Notes under the pieces: model-generated
The model's input: the letters and a program-made list of their open reading frames with translations, nothing else
Told to the model about the DNA's origin: nothing
Database searches by the model: none
In this document: positions 5,981-13,259 of the stretch, piece by piece
Numbering within the stretch: the first letter of the stretch is position 1
Layout: each line of letters opens with the position of its first letter
Assembly (NCBI GenBank): GCA_026770615.1
Contig: MU631445.1
Location: 158,545-171,803 of the forward strand
DNA length: 13,259 nt
Direction of reading: 5' to 3'
From: Pavlovales sp. CCMP2436
Taxonomy: Eukaryota > Haptophyta > Pavlovophyceae > Pavlovales
Position numbers and translations under genes: made by a program

Positions 5981-8922
5981 ATGCCGAACGAGAACGGCGA
6001 CCCTAACGTCTTCGTGCGCCGGCGGTTGCCGGCTGCAAAGCCCGCGTCCGCTCAGCTGCCCACGCAGCTTTTCGCTGAGTTCGGCGCGCTGCCCGCGCTG
6101 CCCGCCGCGCCGACGCAACTGCACTCGCCCGGTGGCACAGCGGTGACGGCCTACGACTGCTTCACGCCGCAGCCGTCGCACCGCGGCGTTGACCACTACC
6201 GCGGACTCGTCCCGCCTGCGCCACTGGCTGAGCTCGGGCGCGGCCACCTGCCGGACGTCCGCCTCTACTCAGGCACAGCCGCCTCGAGCGCACGCGGCGG
6301 CGGCACGCTGCGCGACCAGCTGCTCGGCCGGGTGCAGCCGCTGCTCGACGCGGTGCACCGGCTACACGCGGCGGGCATCGAGGAGACGGGCATCTCGTTG
6401 CCGCGCATCGTCGTCGTCGGCGAGCAGTCGTCGGGCAAGTCGTCGCTGCTCGAGGCGCTGATCGGCTACGACATCCTGCCCACGGGCAGCGGCACGGTCA
6501 CGCGCAGGCCGCTCTACCTTCGGCTGGTCTCCACGCAGACGGGCTCGCGCGACGGCTCGCCCGCGAGCGACGCCTCGGGTGGCAGCCGTGGCTCGATGGC
6601 TGCCGAGGCGGAGCCGCGCGCGCGCGTGGGCGAGAATGCGTCGGCGCTGCAGCCTGTCGCCTCGCTCGCCGAGCTGAAGGCAACCATCCTCGCGATGACC
6701 AACGCGGTGGCGGGCGTAAACGCGGGCATCTCCCCCGCCCCGCTCTACGTTGAGCTCGCTGGCCCGCGCTGTCCCGAGCTCACGCTCGTCGACCTGCCTG
6801 GTCTTGTCAAGAACCCGCTGCCTGGCTCCGACCAGCCGGCGGACATCGAGGCGCGCACGCTCGAGCTGGTGCAGCTGTACGGCGCCTCGCCCATGTCAAT
6901 CCTCATCGCGGTGGTGCCCGCGACCATCGACCCGGCCACCTCGGACGCCATCCGCGCCTGCCGCCGCCTCGACCCAACGGGTGAGCGCACGCTAGGCGTG
7001 CTGACCAAGCTCGACCTGCTTGACGGCTCGGGCAACTCGGCGGCCGACGTGCTCGCGACAAACCCCTTCCGCTTCGGGCTGGGCGTCGTGGGCACGCGCA
7101 ACCGCTCGGCGGCCGACATGGTGGGCGGCGTGACCGTCGCCGCCGCGCGTGCGCGCGAGGACGCCTACTTCGAGACGCACTCGGAGTACTCGCAGCTGCC
7201 GCGCGACCAGCTCGGCGCCGGCGCGCTCGCCACGCGCCTCGGTCAGACGCTCGCCGCGCGCGTCGCCGCGGCCGTGCCGGCCATCTGGCGCGCGCTCGAC
7301 GAGCGCTCGGCCGAGCTCAACGACGCGCTTGCGCAGCTTGCCTCACCCGGCCGCCCGTCGCCCGACGCGCGCCGTCGCCCGACCGACGAGAGCGGCGGGA
7401 TCGACGGTGCGGCGGCGCGTGCGGCGGTCTCGGAGCGCGTGGCCGCGTTCGCCGCGCACTTCAACGACGCGCTACTCGGCCGCGCGTGCACGGCGCTCTC
7501 GCTCCGCCGGCAGCCGCCCGCGCGCTCCGACGTGGGCCTCGCGACGGTGCTGCGCGCCTTCCACGCCCTCGGCGAGCGCGTCAACTGCGATCACCGCATC
7601 GGCGACGCGCTGGCCGACGACGAGATCGAGCAGACCCTCGCGGGCTCACACGGCGCGTCGGTGCCCGGCTTCGACTCGTTCGACGCCTTCCAGGCGCTCG
7701 TGATGCGCCAGCACGCGCTGCTGCGCGCGCCGGCGCTGCGCTGCGTCGAGGAGGTGTCCGAGCACTTGCGCGGCACGCTCGTCGCGCAGGCGCTCGCCGC
7801 GGCGGGCGCGCAGGCTTACCCGGGTCTCGCCGAGGCGCTCACCGCCGCGGCCAAGGGCGCGCTCGCCGACGCGACCTCCGACGCGCGGCGGGCGGTGCAC
7901 CAGCTGGTTGACCAGCTCGGCTTCGTGTACACTAACGACTCGGCCTACTCGGCGCAGGCGCTGGCCGCCGAGCTGCAGAGCTTGCCCACGAGCGGCGGCG
8001 GCGGTTCGATTCTGTGCGTGCTGCTCGGCGACCCGGCGACGCGCATGACGGCGCGGCGCGTGGCGCAGATGCGCGCCAAGCTTGTCGCGTACGACTCGCT
8101 CGTGCGCGCGCAGCTCAGTGACGCGGTGCCGCGCTGCGTTGGCTGGCATCTGATGCACAGGCTGCAGGTACGCGCGCACCGAACCGATTGCCACTCCCCG
8201 ACCCCTCCCCCCTCGGTGCAGGCTGCGCTGGTGGCCGACCCTCACAATGACCCACACCTGAACCCGACCCCTTTTGGCCCTTTTGGTGCAGGCGACGTTA
8301 ATGCCCGAGCTGCAGCGCCGCGTGGTGGACGGGCGCACGGCCTCGCAGCTGGACGACTTGCTGCAGGAGCACGAGCACATCTCCCGCTTCAAGGTGCGCC
8401 CGACGCGCCCACCGGCATCAGCTCCCAGCCCGCCGCGCGCAACCCACCTACCCTCTGACGCCTGCTCCTTGCCTCCCGCTCACCGCCCCCGTCCAATCTC
8501 CCCCCCCTCTCGCGGCAAAACAGGCGGGCGTGGTGCGCGAGCTAGCCATCATCGAGGAGGCGGCCGCAACTTTACGCGCGCTCGACATCCCGCGCCCGCC
8601 CGCCGAGCCGCTCAGCACCCCGCTCTCGCGCCGCGCCATGCAGAGCGCCGCGCGCGCGCGGCGCGACACGGCCGGCGCCTCGCGGCTGGGCTCGCCACTC
8701 AGCATGCTCACGGGCAGCGCAGCAAGGAGCCCGCCGGCCGCGCACGTGGACAGAACGGGCGCGCGCGCGCGCGCAAGTGGTGCGGGGCGCCAGGGGCACT
8801 CAGAGCAGACGCCGCGCTTAAGCTCGCGCCTTGGCCTAGCCATCGCGGCCGTGGCCGGCGCCGCGCTTGCGTTCGGCGCGGCGGGTATGCTGCAGCTTGA
8901 CTTCTACTCGCTGGGCATGTGA
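5981..8922 (+). CDS. Dynamin-related large GTPase with C-terminal membrane anchor (three exons)
   Basis: Exons 5981-8167, 8292-8393 and 8524-8922 join in phase 0 to give about 895 residues. Dynamins hydrolyse GTP to constrict or divide membranes. After a ~135-residue Pro/Ala-rich N-terminal extension, the GTPase domain shows P-loop GEQSSGKS (147-154), switch I around TGSGTVTRRP (168-177), DLPGL (271-275), TKLD (342-345) and GTRNRS (371-376). A middle/stalk region follows. The GTPase effector domain is assembled across introns (HLMHRLQ | ATLMPELQRRVVDGRTASQ ... RFK | AGVVRELAIIEEAAATLRAL). The tail is Ser/Arg/Ala-rich and ends in the hydrophobic segment LGLAIAAVAGAALAFGAAGM 10 residues before the stop, so the protein looks tail-anchored. 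No PH domain is seen. The ATG at 5981 is the first Met in frame and is preceded by AT-rich DNA. Intron 1 might instead enclose a 9-base micro-exon. Confidence 0.85.
8168..8291 (+). other. Intron 1 of the dynamin-related gene
   Basis: It begins GTACGC after CTGCAG and ends at TTTTGGTGCAG. Removing it joins HLMHRLQ to ATLMPELQRR in phase 0, which fits the effector-domain fold. A second GTGCAG acceptor at 8216-8221 followed by GCTGCGCTG|GTGGCC would allow a 9-base micro-exon (Ala-Ala-Leu) between two introns of 54 and about 61 bases. Sequence alone cannot choose. Confidence 0.7.
8394..8523 (+). other. Intron 2 of the dynamin-related gene
   Basis: It begins GTGCGC after TTCAAG and ends GCAAAACAG before GCGGGCGTGG. 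The 3' part is a long C/T-rich tract. The flanking exons are both phase 0 and continue the effector domain without a break. The unspliced frame hits a TGA inside the intron, at 8456-8458. Confidence 0.8.
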
Positions 8923-9118
8923 CGCGACGCCGCCGAGATGCCAGGCGAGCACAAGGTCCGGACGGAGGCCGCACGCACGCAGCATCCTATTCCATGGAGA
9001 ACAAAGCACTGGCGTCTTGAATCGTGATGAGAGCGCCAGCAGAACGCGTGCTCTTTATGCGCCGTCGGTGCCGTGAGTCCTAGATGTCTGCGCACATACG
9101 TTTACTTTATTATTATAT
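8923..9118. other. 3' flank of the dynamin-related gene
   Basis: No further gene is visible. GC content falls steadily to an AT-rich run at about 9105-9120 that leads into repeat R copy B. No polyadenylation signal stands out. Confidence 0.35.
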
Positions 9119-9119
9119 A

Positions 9120-9571
9120 TAGCGGCTCAGCTTGGTTCAACAGGCGGTGTTTACTCACTGACAGTGACTTAGTTGGTCGACGTCAGACGTTAATATATTA
9201 GTATACAATTATATACATTATAATTACTGTATTTAAGTGAACTTTAGTTATAACTTATATAGTTATATCTATATCTTCCTCATCATCCACCACTTCTACC
9301 AGCTCCCCACTGCGGCGTAGCGCGTAGGAGCCTGCGTCGGAGCGCTTAGATCAGCCTGACTTGAACTTGAAACGTACCGCCAGCCCGAACCCCCCTACAT
9401 TAATATAGCTACGGCCAGTATATTGTAAAATTAATTACTGCCTCCAGTGACGCGGCGCGCACGCTCGATCGCGACGTTGACCGCCGGTAGAGTACGAGTC
9501 TCCGCAAGTACGGGACGGAGTATTAAGGGTTGCGTTGCTGCCGGTGCGGCGGCGGACTGCACGCGCCGAAG
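9120..9571 (+). repeat. Dispersed repeat family R, copy B, interrupted by about 240 extra bases
   Basis: The first part, 9120-9189 (AGCGGCTCAGCTTGGTTCAA to GTCGACGTCAGAC), matches copies A and C. The second part, 9433-9571 (TTACTGC, CGCGGCGCGCACG, GTACGAGTCTCCGC, CTGCACGCGCCG), matches copy C at 9888-10002. In copy C the two parts lie next to each other. Here about 240 AT-rich bases, including the dispersed repeat at 9315, intervene. So R is a composite element of about 190 bases and copy B has probably received an insertion. Confidence 0.65.
9315..9363 (+). repeat. Dispersed repeat, copy 2 (partner at 529-577)
   Basis: It matches 529-577 in the same orientation over about 49 bases with scattered substitutions (GCGTAGCGCGT, CCTGCG, CGGAG). 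It lies within the segment that separates the halves of repeat R copy B, so it may belong to the inserted element. Confidence 0.55.
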
Positions 9572-9623
9572 ACAACAACGGACGGACATACTTGTATATC
9601 TACAACGGACAGACATATATTAT
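9571..9623 (+). repeat. Short tandem duplication
   Basis: ACAACGGACGGACATA and ACAACGGACAGACATA follow each other with a 28-base period, separated by TATA-like AT-rich sequence. No coding role is seen. Confidence 0.5.
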
Positions 9624-9812
9624 ATTGACTGATAGGGATTCAAGCTGGCGTCTGACTGTTCTGAATGTTTTGCTGGTCTGAGCGCTGCGTCGCCCATTGC
9701 CTGCTGCGTGCCTTAGTCGGCTGCGCTGTCTTGGGCGCCACCGCGCGTGCCGATGGATCTCCGGTATCACATATATTGCGGTTCTTACAAAACATCGAGC
9801 GCTATTATATAT

Positions 9813-10002
9813 TAGCGGCTCAGCATTGTTCAACAGGTGTTGTTCAGTCACTGGCTTGGTCGATCGTCGTCAGGCTGAGGTATATGATAACTGCGGCCAA
9901 CGCGGCGCGCACGTTCGCGGCGTCACTGTCGACAGTACGAGTCTCCGCGAGTAGGATGGCGATGCTGCGAGCGGCGGTGGGCTGCACGCGCCGGAGACGA
10001 CG
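9813..10002 (+). repeat. Dispersed repeat family R, copy C, apparently uninterrupted
   Basis: It begins AGCGGCTCAGCATTGTTCAA after TATTATATATT and continues through GCGGCGCGCACG, GTACGAGTCTCCGC and CTGCACGCGCCGGAGACGA. Both halves match copy B. No reading frame is conserved between copies, so it is a noncoding element. The GGCTCAGC-TTGG segment is loosely A-box-like, but no B box at the right spacing was found. Confidence 0.65.
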
Positions 10003-10144
10003 ATCAAGGCCGCCAAGTCCAAGACTCCAACGAGGCATCAATGCGCCCATTCTGACCCCCACAACCGACGCACATCCTGTCCGCAGCCGCTGCGATTGCG
10101 CACCGGTTGGGGAATCTCCCATTGACTTTTAATCTGTTGTGGGA

Positions 10145-10178
10145 GCTGTGGGGACTGGGGAGCGACATTCCCCACAGC
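10145..10178 (+). promoter_or_regulatory. Hairpin upstream of the ABHD17-like gene
   Basis: GCTGTGGGGA (10145-10154) pairs perfectly with TCCCCACAGC (10169-10178) across a 14-base loop. It is about 135 bases before the ATG, so it may lie in the 5' untranslated region or promoter. Confidence 0.5.
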
Positions 10179-10180
10179 AG

Positions 10181-10212
10181 TTTTAAAAAGTGGCAGCGGC
10201 CACTTTTTAAAA
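10181..10212 (+). promoter_or_regulatory. Second hairpin upstream of the ABHD17-like gene
   Basis: TTTTAAAAAGTGGC (10181-10194) pairs perfectly with GCCACTTTTTAAAA (10199-10212) across a 4-base loop. AAAAAGTGGCAG then recurs immediately downstream. It follows the first hairpin by two bases. TTTCGC and TTGTCGC simple repeats fill the space to the ATG. Confidence 0.5.
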
Positions 10213-10313
10213 AGTGGCAGCTTTCGCTTTCGAGCTTTCGCTTTCGCTTGTTGCTTGAGCTTGTCGCCTGCTTAGCCGGTTGTCGCTTGTCGCTTGTCGC
10301 CGGTGCTCTCGTT

Positions 10314-11207
10314 ATGGGCATGGTACAGTCACTCGTCAACTCGATAGCCTTCCCCCGGCCACCGAGGGGATTCTCTGAGGCTGAGCTTCTACGCCGACCC
10401 GACCTGGTTTGGCTGCGCACGAGCACTTCCAAGACGGTTCCCGCGATCTACCGCAAGCACGCCACCTCTGCGCCTCGCTTCACGCTCGTTTACTCGCACG
10501 GCAACGCTGAGGACGTTGGCCTGTCGCTTTCGTACATCGATTTCTTCGCAGACCTGCTTAACGTGGACGTCCTCGCCTATGAGTATCTGGGCTATTCGGT
10601 GGCTGACGGCGAGCCCTCCGAGTCAGGATTGTACGAGTCGATCGAGGCTGCGTGGGATTACCTCTCCACGCACTGCGGCGTCCAGCCCGAGTCGATCGTT
10701 CTCTTTGGGAGATCCCTTGGATCAGCGCCCACGATTCACCTCGCCTCGCGCCGCCCGCGCGTCGGAGGGATGGTATTGCAGTCGCCGCTCGCTTCGGGAG
10801 TGCGTGTGGTTGGAAGCGTGGCCTCTTCAATCATTCTCAAGCCGTGTGACCCCTTCCAGAACTACGCAAAGATACACCGGGTGAAGTGCCGGACGGTGGT
10901 GATGCACGGCAGGGAGGATTGTGTGGTGCCGTTCTGGCACGGCCTCTCCCTTCACGAGGCGCTCGCGAAGCGTCAGCTCGCCTTCGAGCCGTTCTGGCCA
11001 CCTGGCTGCGGGCACAACGACATGCCTGAGAATTTATGCGTCGCTCACATCCTGGAATTCCTTCGATCTCTCCCGCCACTTCCGCCAACTCCGAGCGGCG
11101 TCACGCCGCCAGGCCTGGCTCTCGGCCTGCACCCGTCCAAGAATGTGTCGTACGACGCTTCACTCACAATGACAAACCGGATAGATCGGGGTGAGCTGCT
11201 CTCATGA
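10314..11207 (+). CDS. ABHD17-like alpha/beta hydrolase (putative protein depalmitoylase)
   Basis: The 297-residue protein matches the ABHD17/FAM108 group of serine hydrolases, which remove palmitate from membrane-associated proteins. The oxyanion-region SHGNAEDVG is at 61-69, YEYLGY at 89-94, nucleophile Ser134 in GRSLGS (132-137), acid Asp202 in HGREDCVVPF, and His234 in GCGHND. HSPLxSG of the family appears as QSPLASG (156-162). Length equals that of animal ABHD17 proteins. The start at 10314 gives MGMVQS, fitting the N-myristoylation pattern (Gly2, Ser6); the animal proteins instead use an N-terminal Cys cluster for membrane binding. The frame stays open upstream to about 10107 without an ATG. 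The last ~45 residues are Pro-rich and outside the fold. The real substrate is unknown. Confidence 0.85.
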   Translation: MGMVQSLVNSIAFPRPPRGFSEAELLRRPDLVWLRTSTSKTVPAIYRKHATSAPRFTLVYSHGNAEDVGLSLSYIDFFADLLNVDVLAYEYLGYSVADGEPSESGLYESIEAAWDYLSTHCGVQPESIVLFGRSLGSAPTIHLASRRPRVGGMVLQSPLASGVRVVGSVASSIILKPCDPFQNYAKIHRVKCRTVVMHGREDCVVPFWHGLSLHEALAKRQLAFEPFWPPGCGHNDMPENLCVAHILEFLRSLPPLPPTPSGVTPPGLALGLHPSKNVSYDASLTMTNRIDRGELLS

Positions 11208-11456
11208 GTCAGAGCGTGACGTGGCCTGGTGTAAAGTGGGACTCGTCAGACTCGTCCAGTGCTTGGAACGTTTGCTATAGCGCGCACAGCGATCGCAAGC
11301 TGCCGCTGGGCCTGGGGTGCCACACGACGATGTAAAAGTATATAGCGTTAGCTTTTTTAATAATAGTTCTTTTTAAATGCCTCCCTACTGGTTCCCCTGT
11401 CAGGGGCGTAGCCGGAGGGGCATGGTTAGCTTCAATTCTTCTTTCGATAATTTTGA
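11208..11456. other. 3' flank of the ABHD17-like gene
   Basis: No gene is seen. TGTAAA (about 11230) and TGTAAAA (about 11331) follow the stop codon and could be polyadenylation signals, if this lineage uses TGTAA. CCCCTGTCAGGGG near 11396-11408 is a short palindrome. Confidence 0.3.
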
Positions 11457-11753
11457 TTACACGACGTAGTTATGTACAGTATCTAAGAACCCCTGGGGAG
11501 GCTGGCTGCTCTGCGCACGCCTGTCGGCCTGAGCGGGCTGGCCCCGATCGCCGCCGCCCAGCGTGGATACACGACACTGTCCGTTGACAGGCAGGACCGA
11601 CACGGCAACCAGCATCTGGGCGATCTCCTTAACCGTCCTTGCCCAGGCACACTACCGGAGTTCGATGTAATGCCAGCAGTATGTCATAGCGCCAGCACTT
11701 TCGCCACCTCTAAAACACTGATTTCCCGGGACCGATCAGCGCACAGCCCTTAA
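11457..11753. other. GC-rich island open on both strands, possible exon or gene remnant
   Basis: An island of coding-like composition sits between AT-rich flanks. On the plus strand a frame without ATG is open from 11487 to TAA at 11751-11753 (includes APIAAAQRGYTTLSVDRQDR). On the minus strand a frame is open from 11651 to TAA at 11459-11457 (includes ARTVKEIAQMLVAVSVLPVN), preceded by a TAG that could be a splice acceptor. Neither family is recognised. It could be a lone exon, a decayed gene or a repeat fragment. Confidence 0.25.
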
Positions 11754-12012
11754 AAAATTACTTTTAAAATTACAATACGTAAATTTATGCAATTTAAACA
11801 TTTAATTTTTTACAATTCATCCGATTTATCTAATTATTCCGAGAATTGAAGTAGCTGGGCTGGATGCGCCTGCTCTGCCTGCTTCGCTGCTTCGCTGCTT
11901 CGCGCCGATATATAAGTGTGGGAATTATACGATTGATCTAATTAATTTAAGATTAGGCTTGCTTAGGGGGGGGTCTCGCAGCCTGCTTCGCTGCTTCGCT
12001 CTTCGCGCCGAT
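11754..12012. repeat. AT-rich region with a direct duplication spaced about 103 bases
   Basis: GCCTGCTTCGCTGCTTCGCT ... CGCGCCGATAT occurs at 11878-11911 and again at 11981-12014, with GCTTCGCT units expanded in the first copy. TCTAATTA precedes both copies and GTAGCTxGGCT also occurs twice, so an older tandem duplication of roughly 105-200 bases is likely. Bases 11745-11850 are very AT-rich. No gene is seen. Confidence 0.5.
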
Positions 12013-12079
12013 ATGAAAGTCTCATGCTCGGCCAAGGGGAGTAGCTCGGCTCTTCGCGCGCGGCGCGCGCCCTGGCCAC

Positions 12080-12748
12080 ATGGACTTCACGCAGGTTGCG
12101 CTGGCTCTCTACGGCTGGCGCCTGGCTCACTTCGATGGCGCCAAGAACGCGGTGGCCATCGTGTACGGCGAACTCCCGCCTCTCCCCGGCATTATCGACT
12201 TCGCAACGGCGTCGCGCGACGCCGCCGTCGTGACCCAGTACGGAGGCCAGTCCTTGCACATCGTCTCCGCGCAGCAGATTTCTTTCGTCAGGCACACTGT
12301 CGTATGCGCTACGCTTGGGCCGCACCCGTGCGCGGAGGACGCCCTGCGCGCATTGCTGAGGCAAGGTGTATCCCCTTACATCGGCCTCGGCGTCTTCAAC
12401 ATCCGCGACTTGGACACCGTCTCGATCACCAACCCCCATATTGACGCGATGCGCACCGTCGCCGCCGCTCTCGGGGCGAGAGCCCCCCTCGACGGCGAGC
12501 TCGCCTCGCGCATGATCACGTGCGCAAATATGCTGCTCGGCGCTGGTCCGCCGGTCGAGGCGGTGCACCTCTCGCGACTTACGACGCCACCGTCGTCTCT
12601 CCTAGAGAGTCTCCCTTCCCGTCTCGGAGCGCGGCTCGTGTTCGCGATCAGCGCCGGCAGCCCGATGCATCTTTGCCAGCTCGAGCTGAGTAAGAAAGGA
12701 TTTCTAGTGCAAGGGCGTCTGTCCCCGAAAGAGGTCTCCCGGACGTGA
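12080..12748 (+). CDS. Unidentified 222-residue protein with a SINE-derived C-terminus
   Basis: The frame starts MDFTQVALALYGWRLAHFDG at ATG 12080 and ends at TGA 12746-12748. Strong G/C bias at third positions up to about codon 204 supports it. The sequence looks like a folded cytosolic alpha/beta protein (YGELPPLPGIIDF, VSPYIGLGVFNIRDLDTVSI, LGARLVFAISAG), with no signal peptide or membrane segment. I do not recognise the family. From about 12692 the coding DNA is the antisense copy of a SINE tail, so the last ~18-20 residues (KKGFLVQGRLSPKEVSRT) come from a mobile element. A consensus donor GTAAGA at 12689-12694, exactly where the SINE begins, offers an alternative in which the SINE is spliced out and the gene continues or soon stops. 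The true C-terminus is therefore uncertain. Confidence 0.55.
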   Translation: MDFTQVALALYGWRLAHFDGAKNAVAIVYGELPPLPGIIDFATASRDAAVVTQYGGQSLHIVSAQQISFVRHTVVCATLGPHPCAEDALRALLRQGVSPYIGLGVFNIRDLDTVSITNPHIDAMRTVAAALGARAPLDGELASRMITCANMLLGAGPPVEAVHLSRLTTPPSSLLESLPSRLGARLVFAISAGSPMHLCQLELSKKGFLVQGRLSPKEVSRT

Positions 12749-12750
12749 GT
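12692..12750 (-). mobile_element. 5'-truncated SINE tail, antisense to the 12080 gene
   Basis: The reverse complement of 12692-12750 matches 1516-1572. The first 35 bases are identical (starting ACTCACGTCCGGGAGACCTC), followed by a short variable part and an identical ACTAGAAATCCTTTCTT end. Similarity stops abruptly on the 5' side while the 3' end is kept, the usual mark of a truncated retroposon. No clear target-site duplication was found. Confidence 0.75.
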
Positions 12751-12844
12751 TGAGTCTGGCGTGCACTTTTAATCTCTTCTTTAATTCGGCTGCTTCCAGC
12801 TAGCTAGCCTACTTGATCTGGCTGCATTTAGCGAGCGGGTGGTA
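12751..12844. other. Short AT-richer gap before the tandem array
   Basis: It contains CTTTTAATCTCTTCTTTAAT and CTGCTTCCAG (about 12791-12800), a possible splice acceptor for an intron starting at the GTAAGA donor at 12689. No other feature is seen. Confidence 0.25.
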
Positions 12845-13259
12845 CGTAGTGCTCTGCAGTATCACGCACGTCACGCAGCGCGCGCTTCCCCGCGCCCCCG
12901 CCCGCCCGCATTTTCGAGTGCGCTACGTACGTCACGCAGCGCGTGCTTCCCCGCACCCCCGCCCGCGCGCATTTTGTAGTGCGCTGCGTACGTCACGCAA
13001 CGCACGCTTGCACACCCCCGCCCGCTCTGCGCGCATTTTGTAGTGCGCTGCACGTCACGCAGCGCGCCCCCGACCCCGCCCCCGCCTGGCGCCTGCTCTG
13101 CCCGCATTTCGAATTGCGCTACGTACGTCACGCAGCGCGCGCTTCTCCGCGCCCCCGCCCGCCCGCATTTTCTAGTGCGCTGCGCACCTCACGTAGCGCG
13201 CGCTTCCCCGCGCCCCCGCCCACCCGCATTTTGCAGTGCGCTGCGTACGTCACGCAGCG
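12845..13259. repeat. Minisatellite, about 61-bp unit, about seven copies, continuing past the window
   Basis: Units carry GTGCGCTGCGTACGTCACGC, then AGCGCGCGCTTCC, CGCGCCCCCGCCCGCCCGC and ATTTT. Starts fall near 12845, 12918, 12979, 13043, 13115, 13175 and 13236, so most units are 60-64 bases, with two longer variants. Each unit includes the palindrome GCGCTGCGT-ACGTC-ACGCAGCGC. Because 61 is not a multiple of three and units vary, the minus-strand open frame across it is a by-product, not a gene. Confidence 0.8.

Noticed and set aside
7646..8392. 248-codon minus-strand open frame
   Set aside because: Antisense shadow of the dynamin-related gene, an effect of high GC3.
9665..10132. 155-codon plus-strand frame with a signal-peptide-like start
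   Set aside because: It runs through repeat R copy C, whose frame is not conserved in copy B, and has no consistent codon bias.
11963..12568. 201-codon minus-strand open frame
   Set aside because: It overlaps the plus-strand gene at 12080, which has the more natural composition. This one is its antisense shadow.
12871..13131. 86-codon minus-strand open frame with repeated ALRDV segments
   Set aside because: Produced by the tandem array. The ~61-base period shifts frame between units, so no protein repeat is maintained.
12845..13259. CRISPR array
   Set aside because: The units are contiguous diverged copies without unique spacers, and the setting is eukaryotic.

Overview
The window reads as nuclear DNA of a eukaryotic microbe, most likely a GC-rich microalga. 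The genes are very GC-rich at third codon positions. At least one has short GT-AG introns. The encoded families are eukaryotic (a dynamin-related GTPase with introns, an ABHD17-type hydrolase). The spaces between genes are much more AT-rich and full of small non-autonomous transposons, palindromes and tRNA-derived repeats. A haptophyte or similar alga is a reasonable guess, but nothing here fixes the lineage. I see no rRNA, intact tRNA, CRISPR array or prokaryotic operon.

Layout. (1) 1-111: start of a minus-strand gene cut by the window edge. (2) 112-1200: a mobile-element graveyard: an imperfect inverted repeat (258-408), a fold-back structure (610-796), and a near-perfect ~100-bp palindrome (912-1180) whose left arm is split by a 167-bp MITE with an exact TA target duplication. 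The unoccupied version of that insertion site survives at 714-768. (3) 1201-1791: a probable 3' terminal exon of a plus-strand gene, preceded by a tRNA-derived SINE. (4) 2087-2923 (minus) and 3088-4191 (plus): a divergent pair, an unrecognised protein with four 16-residue repeats and an RluA-type pseudouridine synthase. (5) 4192-5980: no convincing gene; it holds simple repeats and a 419-bp MITE with 23-bp perfect terminal inverted repeats and a 6-bp target duplication. (6) 5981-8922: a three-exon dynamin-related GTPase ending in a hydrophobic tail anchor. (7) 8923-10140: dispersed repeats. (8) 10314-11207: an ABHD17-like alpha/beta hydrolase with a predicted N-myristoylation start. (9) 11208-12079: noncoding, with a GC-rich island open on both strands. 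(10) 12080-12748: an unrecognised protein whose last ~20 codons come from an antisense SINE tail. (11) ~12845-13259: a ~61-bp tandem repeat running off the window.

The genes do not form a pathway. A membrane-remodelling GTPase, a depalmitoylase-type hydrolase, an RNA-modifying enzyme and several orphans simply sit next to each other. The most interesting content is the mobile-element layer: a datable nested insertion with its empty site, tRNA-like heads of two kinds, and a SINE tail that appears at two genes, once where it could supply a splice acceptor and once as coding C-terminus.
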